Positions 1 through 6,415 of a stretch of DNA of 7,755 nt are shown here, piece after piece; the stretch's first letter is position 1; each line of letters begins with the position of its first letter. Source of the stretch: Ignavibacteria bacterium (GTDB lineage Bacteria; Bacteroidota; Ignavibacteria; Tepidaquicellales; Tepidaquicellaceae); NCBI GenBank assembly GCA_016710985.1, contig JADJTX010000049.1:1-7755 (forward strand), written 5' to 3'. Made by a program: the position numbers and the translations under genes. The notes beneath the pieces are model-generated. The model saw nothing but the letters and a program-made list of their open reading frames with translations, was not told the origin of the DNA and made no database searches.

Positions 1-233
1 GGAATGTAGACCTAGTTAACGAACCTTTCTTGTTCTTCTATATCTCAAACAACTTGACTTGTGATTTGTATATGTTCAGTTCTTATTTGTTCACTGTTAT
101 TCCTTTTCCGTCTGTCATTTGTATTTTATCTTCCCCCTTTTTCCTGTTTTCTTCCTCCTTTTTCCGTTCTTGCTCTTCCTTATTTATTGTTTCTTTGTTT
201 ATGAATCTCTTTTCCAAGAAATTAAACTTTCAT
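1..233 (-). CDS. Partial Lys/Glu-rich hypothetical protein, third gene of the minus-strand operon
   Basis: I do not recognise this gene. A possible ATG at 233-231 overlaps the stop of the preceding gene (TAATG, 231-235), which suggests translational coupling. Directly from this ATG the frame closes after three codons. Shifting by one base opens a strongly charged stretch (LEKRFINKETINKEEQERKK and onward) with the look of a coiled coil or charged linker. After an in-frame stop, the text continues with segments such as ELNIYKSQVKLFEI and IEEQERF up to the left edge. At least two indels must be assumed to read it through. The opposite-strand reading of the same DNA is Phe/Ser-rich and looks like a shadow. 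The protein is incomplete and its function unknown; position suggests it works with the protease-nuclease upstream. Confidence 0.4.
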
Positions 234-551
234 TAACAACGATTTTGGAGAAGCTTCCTGATAACTCTTAAATCATCTTCCCCACGTTTTAGATAATAAG
301 CATAATATGAAGAATCTTTACGTAAGTTTCCAGAGCTAGAGTATCCGGTGATGGTTGTCTTTCCTCAGACTCCAATTTTGAAATAACATCAATAAAACTT
401 TTCTTGTCCATATCCAATTGATCTTTTATAAATACACTGTCAATATTCATTAATGTTTCTTTTAACCTTTCTGTTTCTTTTTCTAGTCTAGGTATTTCAT
501 AGATCAACTTATTTCTTCTATTTGTTAAATCTTTCAATTTGTCGTCATCAT
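233..551 (-). CDS. Small charged helical protein, coupled to the protease-nuclease gene
   Basis: An unrecognised protein of about 105 residues. The main open frame reads (N)DDDKLKDLTNRRNKLIYE and continues through a highly charged stretch (LEKETERLKETL) typical of an amphipathic helix or coiled coil. A second helical part around DMDKKSFIDVISKLE follows. Near 300 the frame must shift by one base. It then reads YYLKRGEDDLRVIRKLLQNR before the TAA at 235-233; without the shift the protein ends early at about 289. The start is uncertain: two ATGs at 551-549 and 548-546 are the nearest but are one frame off, and a TTG at 537-535 is in frame. It lies 148 bases after the protease-nuclease stop and overlaps the next gene by TAATG. 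A regulatory, adaptor or antitoxin-like role for the enzyme upstream is an inference from size, charge and coupling only. Confidence 0.55.
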
Positions 552-699
552 TGAATAGTGTATAGTTTTGAGAGAAGAACGTTATTTAGAAATACCACTG
601 AATAAAATATAATTAATATTAACTTCGTTTGATTTAATGGATTATATTAAGTTATGATTGCTCTGAATTTCAAAATTCTTAAGATTCAAAATGATTAGT

Positions 700-1540
700 T
701 CAATAATTAAAATAAAATCTTTTCCAAACCCTCCAGAGGTTTAAATGCCCAATTGATTCGGGGACATTATTAAACGGATCAAAATTATGTAAATCACCAA
801 AATCAATATTTGTAAGTTCTTCATTTTTCTTACGGTACCTGGTAAGTACGAAAATGCTACATATACAAAAACTTCTTCAATTTCATCTAAAAAATTTCTT
901 TGAGTAAGCTGATAAGCTGTTACTGAAAGCTGATTATTATCTCCACGGACAAATGCTACAACTTTCCAAAAGTCTACGGAATTTTTATCCACTGTAATCC
1001 ACATCTGTATCTGTAAAAACCAGGACCGGTGAAGACACTTACCATTAAATTATGAACACCTGCATTTCCAAGAATATACTCCTCCAAGATCATTCCATTC
1101 CCTTTGATTGAGTTGGTGCATGTTGAGGACATGAGTTAGTGTAGAAAAAGTATCATTGTTTGCAATTCTTGCTTCTTCAAAGACCCCCACGGCATCCAAC
1201 CTTCTCACCATATGACCTCTATCAGATTATTTCTTATGTAAACGTCATTGCCGGTTTGATATTGTTCTTCAATACGTTCATCATAATTCAATAATCGCCG
1301 CGGAACATTTCTTAGTTGATTTCCATCAATGTTAACTTTGCAGTATAATAACACAATCTTCTATCTTCATTCATTACAATAGAAAAATGAGTATACTTTA
1401 AAGGACTATCAGGTGATGCTGAATCTAAAACATTTCCCATTTGATTGACTTGGATAAGGGAAGGCATCGGAATATTTATCGAAGAAAATTTTTCCTGATA
1501 ACCTGTTCTTCGACTGTTTAATTCCGGACTTATGTTCCAA
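700..1540 (-). other. DNA/RNA non-specific endonuclease domain (NucA/NUC1, beta-beta-alpha metal fold)
   Basis: After frame stitching the order of blocks matches the Endonuclease_NS family. It starts with GYQEKF near 1520. Next come KYTHFSIVMNEDRRLCYYTA and VNIDGNQLRNVPRR, then the catalytic DRGHMVRRLDAV (DRGH at 1223-1212). The metal-ligand helix follows, readable as PQH..QLNQREWNDLEEYI with the Asn codon at 1109-1107. After that come LGNAGVHNLMVSVFTGP, VDFWKVVAFVRGDNNQLSV and the closing NEELTNIDFGDLHNFDP. The catalytic His and the metal-binding Asn are both present. The tail ESIGHLNLWRVWKRF runs to the TGA at 702-700. Frame changes near 1340, 1230, 1120, 1080, 1020 and 840 break the domain. 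Family members serve as secreted nutrients-scavenging nucleases, apoptotic nucleases or toxins; fusion to a protease points to a toxin-like use here. Confidence 0.8.
741..1004 (-). CDS. Open segment: C-terminal part of the endonuclease domain
   Basis: This piece carries VDFWKVVAFVRGDNNQLSV and AYQLTQRNFLDEIEEVFVY, the last conserved strands of the endonuclease. The final 30 residues in this frame (after VFVYVAF) are out of frame. One or two base shifts near 840 restore TYQVP-like text and then NEELTNIDFGDLHNFDPF, ending at 700. The leading MWITV is also a frame artefact, since the upstream frame reads FTGPVF/TDTDVDYSG into it. It should be read as part of the 2607-700 gene. Confidence 0.65.
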   Translation of the reverse strand: MWITVDKNSVDFWKVVAFVRGDNNQLSVTAYQLTQRNFLDEIEEVFVYVAFSYLPGTVRKMKNLQILILVIYIILIRLIMSPNQLGI

Positions 1541-1559
1541 TAATATTTAGCCAGCTGGC

Positions 1560-2170
1560 TTCTTTAATTCCAACTTCTAACTTCTTAAATACGGAATCAA
1601 TGGTACAGGCCAAAGCATGCTCATCTTCTCCAGGGTACTCCATTTCCCGCAAAATGCAATCCTGCAATCTTGGTCGTGGGCTTATTTTCATAAATTAACC
1701 ACACAGCTCCGGAATCACCTCCTTGCTAATTTCACCATCTGAGGTATGTTTTGACCATCATATCCGATTTCAAATCCACGTTTTGCTTTTCGAACCCTAA
1801 GCTTCCTTCATAATTGATTTTTGCAGTAACTTCAATGCGTCTCACTGTACCCAGGTAACTCCTGTAGTTCGTCCTGATTTAATTAGTTTATCACCTAACT
1901 GAGGATTTACAATTGATTCGGCAAAACATTTAAACCGTATATTTTTGGATCAAATGGTCTACTGTCTATTGTAGCTATTGCGCAATCTCAGGCAAGTCCT
2001 AAAAAACTTCGCTTTAGTTTACCAAGTTTATTTAAATTTATATCGCTGTTATCATCAAAAGCTCCTGGCTGTAAAATGTCGTCCCCAACAACACCTCCAT
2101 CACTATTAAGAACATGCCAATTACTTAAAATATAAGGCTCCCGCTTTTGTTATCATAAACAATACACCCA
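1560..2170 (-). other. Trypsin-like protease domain (PA clan) with intact triad
   Basis: The catalytic residues can be placed directly. His is in SNWHVLN (codon 2116-2114), Asp in DCAIATIDSR (codon 1987-1985), and Ser in GGDSGAVW (GDSG at 1719-1708). Between Asp and Ser run NPQLGDKLIKSGRTTG, then RRIEVTAKINYEG and IGYDGQNIP, as in the second barrel of a chymotrypsin fold. After the Ser come LIYENKPTTKIAGLHFAGNG and EDEHALACTIDSVFKKLEV, the usual closing strands and helix. Frame shifts fall near 2130, 1910, 1855, 1770, 1715 and 1625, each moving the reading by one base. The residue before DCAIA is written as a TGA where a small residue such as Gly would be expected. Confidence 0.8.
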
Positions 2171-2448
2171 AATGTCCCGGCCGCTTCTGTTTTAAAATTG
2201 CCAATACTGATACCAGGTTTCACGGGTCCATATATTTTTCTTTCGTCAACAACAAGATTTGGAACATCCTTATAGCATGGTTCATATTTCCTTTTAATTA
2301 CGTCTGTTTTTATTTTCACGCCATTAAAATCAAACGTTTCAGGAATTGGTGTTGTCTTAGTCGATTCTGGTCTTCTGGCCAATTCAGGTTTAGAAAGTTT
2401 TTCATCAACTGTAAATTGAATTGAGATCTCATTTTGTGGGTTTACCAT
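2125..2448 (-). CDS. Open segment: N-terminal part of the protease-nuclease
   Basis: This is the longest uninterrupted piece of the protease half. Its real content starts at PQNEISIQFTVDEKL; the MVN in front is an artefact of a frame break, because the upstream frame reads GIGYKIKDGKP into the same place. It carries the pro-like N-terminal region and the first strands of the protease fold (KPGISIGNFKTEAAGTFGCI, VYDNKSG). It stops at 2125, just before the catalytic His. One base shift continues it into YILSNWHVLN. It should be read as part of the 2607-700 gene, not as a 107-residue protein. Confidence 0.7.
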   Translation of the reverse strand: MVNPQNEISIQFTVDEKLSKPELARRPESTKTTPIPETFDFNGVKIKTDVIKRKYEPCYKDVPNLVVDERKIYGPVKPGISIGNFKTEAAGTFGCIVYDNKSGSLIF

Positions 2449-2861
2449 CCTTTATTTTATACCCAATCCCAACCAGAATTATGTTTGGATCTTTTAAATA
2501 CTCTTCTGCTTTTATTCTAACAATTGTTTTCTTAACTCAGGAGAATCGGATCAATTACTTGAATCCTTTTGCTTTTACTTCCTGTTTTTTGCTTTTGATT
2601 TTGCCATTATAGTAATATTTAAATTTCCTGCCTACTTATTCAAAATGAATTTTCGACATAAAATAATTAGTTTTTATTTATCAAAGAGTGAGAGAATAAA
2701 AAATTTTTAATGAACGGAAATCTATTGTGAAGTTTATATCTATTTGATCTTCTTAATTTATATCTTTAATCAAAAACTCTTTCCAACAAAATTAGCCATC
2801 ATCATCTAAGAATAAAATAAATGCCTCCCCTAACCTTTTCCCAATGGTCATTCATTTTCCA

Positions 2862-2877
2862 TAGGGGTCAACCCCTA
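2862..2877. repeat. Perfect hairpin TAGGGGT-CA-ACCCCTA
   Basis: Seven-base arms with a two-base loop form a GC-rich island in very AT-rich DNA. It could fold in RNA on either strand. There is no T-run directly after it on either strand, so a standard intrinsic terminator is not supported. A small dispersed palindrome or a protein-binding site is equally possible. Confidence 0.5.
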
Positions 2878-3298
2878 CAAAATTTCAATGCACACTTTTT
2901 CTTACAAGTATTTATGATTTTAAAAATGAACGATAAATTACAATTGTATGAACAGGTATTTATCTTGTCGTTTTCGGTTTGTGATTAAGTGATCCGGATT
3001 GGGGTTTCGATACTTATTCTTCCTTTGTCAATATTATCAGTTATGAATGAACTAATTGAACTGTTGCAAAACTATATATCTTTTACTAAAACATAATATG
3101 CATAAATTTATCCCCATGTAATTTTTAGATAGATTGAGCGTAATGTTCCGGATGCTCCACAAGGAAATATATGAAACTGATTAAGTGGTATTGTTCAGGA
3201 TGGTAAGCGGTATAGTCTCAATTTTTAATTCTATAGTTCTTTTATTAAAATTCATACTGCATAACCACAGCAAAACTATAAGTACAAATCTCTGAAAC

Positions 3299-3317
3299 AA
3301 CAGGATCTAATCCTGTT
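3299..3317. repeat. Perfect hairpin AACAGGAT-CTA-ATCCTGTT
   Basis: Eight-base arms surround a three-base loop. It can also be drawn as a five-base stem with a seven-base loop (ACAGG-ATCTAAT-CCTGT) followed by TCCGTCA, which faintly resembles the T-arm and 3' acceptor strand of a tRNA. No matching 5' acceptor strand is found upstream and the conserved TT of the T-loop is not there, so no tRNA is called. There is no T-run after it. Confidence 0.45.
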
Positions 3318-3451
3318 CCGTCACAGTGTTTAATAATGGATTTGATAGAGAAATTTCTGACTTCACGGAATCCGTTATCAAAACAAGAGATTCAGGTTCG
3401 AGCTTTTTCAAAATTTATGAAATAAAAAATTGTAAGTTAGATCAATCGGAA

Positions 3452-3910
3452 CGTATTCCTTTTCATCCCGTCGTATTCCTGTATTACCTGGTCGTATTGT
3501 TGAATTATTCCGTCGTGTTCCTGAGGTATTCAGTCGTGTTCCTGAGGTATTCAGTCGTGTTTCTGAGGTATTCAGTCGTGTTCCTGGTTATTCAGTCGTG
3601 TTCCTGAGTTATTCAGTCGTGTTCCTGAAGTTACTCAGTCGTATTCCTGAGTTACTTAGTCGTGTTCCTGTGTTACTCAGACGTGTTCCTGTGTTATTCA
3701 GTCGTGTTCCTGTGTTACTCAGTCGTATTCCTGAGTTATTCAGTCGTGTTCCTGTGTTATTCAGTCGTGTTCCTGACTTACTCGTCGTATCCTGAGTTAC
3801 TCAGGCGCGTTCCTGAGATGCTCAGTCGTATTCCTGAGTTACTCGGTCGTGTTCCTGAATTACTCGGTCGTGTTCCTGAGTCATTCAGGCAGTTCCTGTC
3901 TATCTCAGGA
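3452..3910. repeat. Tandem array of about 20 copies of a 21-bp unit with internal palindrome
   Basis: The unit reads approximately GTCGTGTTCCTGAGTTACTC followed by A, repeated head to tail. The edges are degenerate (from about 3452, and after about 3885). Most copies are exactly 21 bases; a few are 20 (about 3570-3600, 3770-3800) or 22 (about 3620). Each good copy contains CTGAGT-T-ACTCAG, and the copy at 3791-3805 extends it to CCTGAGT-T-ACTCAGG with seven-base arms. A 21-bp period equals two helical turns, so bound proteins would sit on one face of the DNA. Plus-strand frames translate to VVFLSYS or RVPELLS repeats and the minus strand to LSNSGTR repeats. I treat it as a DNA repeat rather than a gene. 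It may be a protein-binding array, iteron-like cluster or minisatellite. Confidence 0.85.
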
Positions 3911-4150
3911 ACGTACCTAGAGGAAGACTGTAAAATATAATAATGTAATTTCTTTACAAAAACACACTTTTAATTTTACACGTTAAATATCTAACTAAGA
4001 ATTATCACCAGGAGATAAGGTGACTATTTACCGTCTCCGTAAGTCACTTCCTATCCGCATTTCAATGACCTGATTAAATCTGACCAGGAGGACTCTGTGC
4101 GCAAGTGGAATGACTCTTCGGGGGCAAGCAACCCACCCTTTGAAGAGATT
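3911..4150. other. Gene-free stretch with nested inverted repeats, left of the MITE-like element
   Basis: No frame looks like protein. Two inverted repeats can be seen: GTGACT (4020-4025) with AGTCAC (4042-4047), and CTCTTC (4114-4119) with GAAGAG (4142-4147). The second encloses GGGGGC and a C-rich ACCCACCC. This part is more GC-rich than the DNA around it, as in structured RNA or a short mobile repeat. No known RNA family is recognised. Confidence 0.4.
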
Positions 4151-4340
4151 GTCTCAAAACTAAGAATTCACCACAGAGGAACAGAGAACACAGAGTTTCA
4201 CAGAGAAATCTTATGTTAAATAAATTTTTATTTTTTATAATTAAACAAATTTCAAATTTTTTAATTCGTAATAATAAACATTCTATATTCTCTGTGTATC
4301 TCTGTGTTCTCTGAGTCTCTGTGGTAATAAGTTTTGAGAC
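4151..4340. mobile_element. MITE-like element with CACAGAG-rich inverted arms
   Basis: The outer 11 bases are a perfect inverted pair: GTCTCAAAACT (4151-4161) and AGTTTTGAGAC (4330-4340). The arms go on as imperfect inverted repeats of about 55 bases (to about 4206, and from about 4290). Each holds three or four copies of a (C)ACAGAG core, with small indels between the arms. The 83-base centre is almost pure A/T with no reading frame. AGATT stands directly before (4146-4150) and after (4341-4345), which looks like a 5-bp target duplication. If the termini are instead drawn as TGTCTC...GAGACA, the shared flank is GAT. It has no transposase, so it would depend on one elsewhere. The whole element could fold into a long hairpin in RNA. 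Confidence 0.75.
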
Positions 4341-4399
4341 AGATTGTGAAAAGAAAAAGGGGAGGAAAAAAATCTTGTGAATATTATCAAGAATTCAAA

Positions 4400-4416
4400 C
4401 GACCACGGAGGGGTCG
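4400..4416. repeat. Short GC-rich hairpin CGACC-ACGGAGG-GGTCG
   Basis: Five-base arms surround a seven-base loop, followed by AATGTTCCCTACCC, in an otherwise AT-rich stretch 135 bases before the restriction gene. The GGGGTC core also occurs in the palindrome at 2862-2877, so both may come from one dispersed intergenic repeat family. A role as leader structure or terminator cannot be shown. Confidence 0.35.
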
Positions 4417-4550
4417 AATGTTCCCTACCCTTTCACACAATTGTAATTACAGATTAAATTTAATATTTTAGAAATAATTCTTTATTTAAGGAAACAAATA
4501 TCAGAAAAATAATTGCTTACTAATTCCCTAATCATTATGCCTGCTTATAA

Positions 4551-4835
4551 ATGAATCTTACTCTTCTGCTTCCTAAAAAATCTCTGAGCAAGGCATTCCT
4601 GAAACAGCGTCCCCTTAAAAGCGAAATTTATAATTTCAAAAATAATCTTTCCAAACTCTTAAGCAAAATTGACGAGATCGAACGTGAAGAAAATCAGAAG
4701 AATCATATAAGGGATTTTCTGCTGAATACTTATTATAAGGATAATTATGAGGTCAATACAAAGGATGTTAAAAGATCTTGTAATTCATACCGGCAAGACC
4801 AACAAGAGCGCCGTCGGCGTGATCATCGAAGCTAA
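4551..4835 (+). CDS. Open segment 1: N-terminus of the type IIG enzyme
   Basis: Residues 1 to about 73 belong to the protein: PKKSLSKAFLKQRPLKSEIY, a helical pair rich in Lys and Glu, then RDFLLNTYYKDNYEVNTKD. This leads into the nuclease core. After about 4765 this frame turns into Arg/Ser-rich noise (QQERRRRDHRS), while the neighbouring frame takes over with KDLVIHTG. The break thus sits within the strand that carries the first catalytic Asp. There is no Shine-Dalgarno sequence before the ATG. Confidence 0.65.
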   Translation: MNLTLLLPKKSLSKAFLKQRPLKSEIYNFKNNLSKLLSKIDEIEREENQKNHIRDFLLNTYYKDNYEVNTKDVKRSCNSYRQDQQERRRRDHRS

Positions 4836-5994
4836 AAGACCGGGGAATAAGAATGAAATGATATCCAAAGATAAGCTGAACAGTAAGGCGTTTCAGGAAC
4901 TTGTGCTTTATTATCTGGACGAAAGAATTAATGAAAAGAATATTGACATAAAATACTGCATCGCTACTAATATTTATGAGTGGTTCATCTTCGACGCTTC
5001 TTTTTTTGATAAATATTTTTATCTGAATAAGAAGTTCGTAAAGCAGTATGAAGAATGGAAGCAAGGTCAGAAAGTTACAAGTGATACAAATTTGTTTTAT
5101 AATGACATTGCCCGCCCATACATTGACAGCATTGAAGAGGAAATTCCGGCAGCGTATTTTGATCTCAGAGAATATGTCATTGATTCGGAAAAGCCGGATG
5201 AAGAAAAAGATAAGAACTTTATTGCGCTCTATAAATTACTCTCGCCGTTTCACCTTCTCAGAATTCCGTTTTCAGATGACAGCAATAAGCTCGACGAGAA
5301 GTTTTATAAAGAGCTGCTTCACATTATCGGGCTTGAAGAAGTAAAGGAAGGAAGCAAACATATCATCAGGAGAAAGGAGTTAAAGAACCGGAACGCAGGT
5401 TCGCTGATAGAGAATGCGATTAGCAAGCTGTCTATTCACTATAGCATCGACAGGGTTTCGGATTCAGTTAATTACGGTGATACTAATGAAGAAAAGAATT
5501 TCAACATTGCCCTCGAACTCTGCCTTACCTGGATAAACAGGATCCTTTTTCTAAAGCTCCTTGAAGCGCAGTTGGTTATATATCACAAGTTTGATAATTC
5601 AGTTCACTATAAATTTTTACATCCGGGAATGCTGAAAGATTTTGATGAACTCTTTTCTCTGTTCCATCACGTGCTTGCTGTGCCTGAAAAGGAAAGGGAT
5701 GCTGATGTCAAAAATAAATTCAGGCTTGTTCCCTATCTCAACAGCACATTGTTTGAGATCAGCCAGCTCGAAAGAGAAACAATCGACATTAGTAATCTCA
5801 ATGATTCTCTGTCACTGGAAATTATGAAGAACAGCATTCTTGATGACGGTAAGGCAAAAAATAAAAGCCTGACCTCACTTGAATACATACTGAAATTTCT
5901 GGATGCTTATGATTTCTCGAGCGAGGGAATGGAAGAAGGTTCAGGAAGAAAACAGGACTCTTATCAATGCATCGGTTCTCGGAAAAGTATTTGA
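4747..5994 (+). CDS. Open segment 2: PD-(D/E)XK nuclease and helical connector of the type IIG enzyme
   Basis: This is the longest open piece. The true content starts at about KDLVIHTG (4771), not at the ATG at 4747. The nuclease active site is D (KDLVIH) with EAK in GVIIEAKRPGNKNEM. Next comes SKAFQELVLYYLDER, then YCIATNIYEWFIFDASFFDK, a strand-helix pattern usual for these nuclease domains. Residues from about 130 on are mainly helical (EEIPAAYFDLREYVID, LYKLLSPFHLLRIPFSDD) and form the connector to the methylase, including LTWINRILFLKLLEAQLV. The last 20 residues (EGSGRKQDSYQ...) are out of frame; segment 3 takes over near 5935. The pair can be joined as FSSEG...EVQEENRTLINASVLG. Confidence 0.8.
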   Translation: MRSIQRMLKDLVIHTGKTNKSAVGVIIEAKRPGNKNEMISKDKLNSKAFQELVLYYLDERINEKNIDIKYCIATNIYEWFIFDASFFDKYFYLNKKFVKQYEEWKQGQKVTSDTNLFYNDIARPYIDSIEEEIPAAYFDLREYVIDSEKPDEEKDKNFIALYKLLSPFHLLRIPFSDDSNKLDEKFYKELLHIIGLEEVKEGSKHIIRRKELKNRNAGSLIENAISKLSIHYSIDRVSDSVNYGDTNEEKNFNIALELCLTWINRILFLKLLEAQLVIYHKFDNSVHYKFLHPGMLKDFDELFSLFHHVLAVPEKERDADVKNKFRLVPYLNSTLFEISQLERETIDISNLNDSLSLEIMKNSILDDGKAKNKSLTSLEYILKFLDAYDFSSEGMEEGSGRKQDSYQCIGSRKSI

Positions 5995-6415
5995 AAAAAT
6001 AAACGGCTACAAAGACGGTTCGATCTTCACTCCGGGATTCATTACAATGTATATGTGCCGGGAAGCCATACGCCTTGCGGTGACGCAGAAGTTCAAAGAT
6101 AAATATAACTGGAACGCTGAGAATTTCAATGATCTGAAAAACTACATAGCAGATAAGAGAAGCCGGAATGATATTGTAGAATTCAACGAAGTCATAGATT
6201 CAATAAAGATATGCGACCCGGCAGTAGGCAGCGGGCATTTTCTTGTTTCTTCGCTGAATGAAATGATCGCGATAAAATCCGAACTCGGGATCTTTGCGGA
6301 TGAACACGGCACAAGACTTACGGATTATGACATTACCATTGAGCAGGATGAACTCATAATCACAGACAGAAAAGGCGATATATTTCAGTATGAAGTGAGA
6401 TCATTCCGGAAATGA
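5903..6415 (+). CDS. Open segment 3: methyltransferase motif I region
   Basis: Useful content begins near 5936 (QEENRTLINASVLGKVFEKI). It contains the family's entry block GSIFTPGFITMYMCREAIR and the SAM-binding motif I, DPAVGSGHFLVSSLNEMIA (6215 onward), with the DxxxGxG pattern complete. The stretch DYDITIEQDELIITDRKGD is the usual insert between motif I and the next block. The frame closes at 6415 after VRSFRK. One base shift near 6405 continues it as GNELKVRPESQKLQRTLF, so the gap between segments 3 and 4 is coding. Confidence 0.75.
   Translation: MLMISRAREWKKVQEENRTLINASVLGKVFEKINGYKDGSIFTPGFITMYMCREAIRLAVTQKFKDKYNWNAENFNDLKNYIADKRSRNDIVEFNEVIDSIKICDPAVGSGHFLVSSLNEMIAIKSELGIFADEHGTRLTDYDITIEQDELIITDRKGDIFQYEVRSFRK

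Larger units (their letters stand above)
700..2607 (-). pseudogene. Trypsin-like serine protease fused to DNA/RNA non-specific endonuclease (multiply frame-broken)
   Basis: Stitching frames gives a protein of about 630 residues, from MAKSKAKNR at 2607 to a TGA at 702-700. Order of parts: a basic start, then DPNIILVGIGYKIKDGKP and EISIQFTVDEKL, a form I associate with bacterial NAL1-like/trypsin-like proteases. Next is a chymotrypsin-fold protease with all three catalytic elements (SNWHV, DCAIA, GGDSGAVW), then a NucA/NUC1-type nuclease with DRGHMVRR. The nuclease would cut DNA and RNA without sequence preference using one metal ion; the protease substrate is unknown. There is no signal peptide, so it probably acts in the cytoplasm. 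At least twelve frame changes plus one in-frame TGA (1990-1988) interrupt it, yet the family motifs are preserved throughout. The breaks may therefore be sequencing indels. It heads a minus-strand operon with two small downstream genes. The fusion call is firm; whether the gene is alive is not. Confidence 0.85.
2608..3451. other. Gene-free AT-rich stretch between the left operon and the repeat array
   Basis: No reading frame on either strand shows protein character over these 840 bases, which are roughly 30% GC. The left end must contain the promoter of the minus-strand operon, since the protease-nuclease starts at 2607. I could not pick a convincing Bacteroidota-type promoter or a ribosome site at normal distance. 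Two perfect short inverted repeats, at 2862-2877 and 3299-3317, are the only clear structure. A frame opening with GTG at 3326 runs into the tandem array and is discussed there. Confidence 0.6.

Noticed and set aside
30..236. Plus-strand open frame rich in Phe and Ser
   Set aside because: It is the opposite-strand reading of the Lys/Glu-rich third operon gene; the composition is that of a shadow.
2421..2612. Plus-strand open frame over the start of the protease-nuclease
   Set aside because: The minus strand encodes recognisable protease N-terminal text here (GIGYKIKDGKP, EISIQFTVDEKL).
2608..2700. Bacteroidota-type promoter before the protease-nuclease
   Set aside because: A TTTG with a TA-rich stretch downstream can be drawn, but the -7 element does not match well and the DNA is too AT-rich for the match to mean much.
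3299..3325. tRNA gene
   Set aside because: Only a T-arm-like hairpin is present; no acceptor 5' strand, D-arm or anticodon arm upstream.
3452..3910. CRISPR array
   Set aside because: Units are head to tail at 21 bp with no unique spacers between them.
3598..3940. Open frames with RVPELLS and VVFLSYS repeats over the tandem array
   Set aside because: A 21-bp repeat without stops gives open frames automatically; no start signal or non-repeat domain supports a gene. The silent-change pattern is reported as a finding only.
4768..5064. Minus-strand open frame within the restriction gene
   Set aside because: Shadow of the nuclease region, whose plus-strand frame has the EAK active site.
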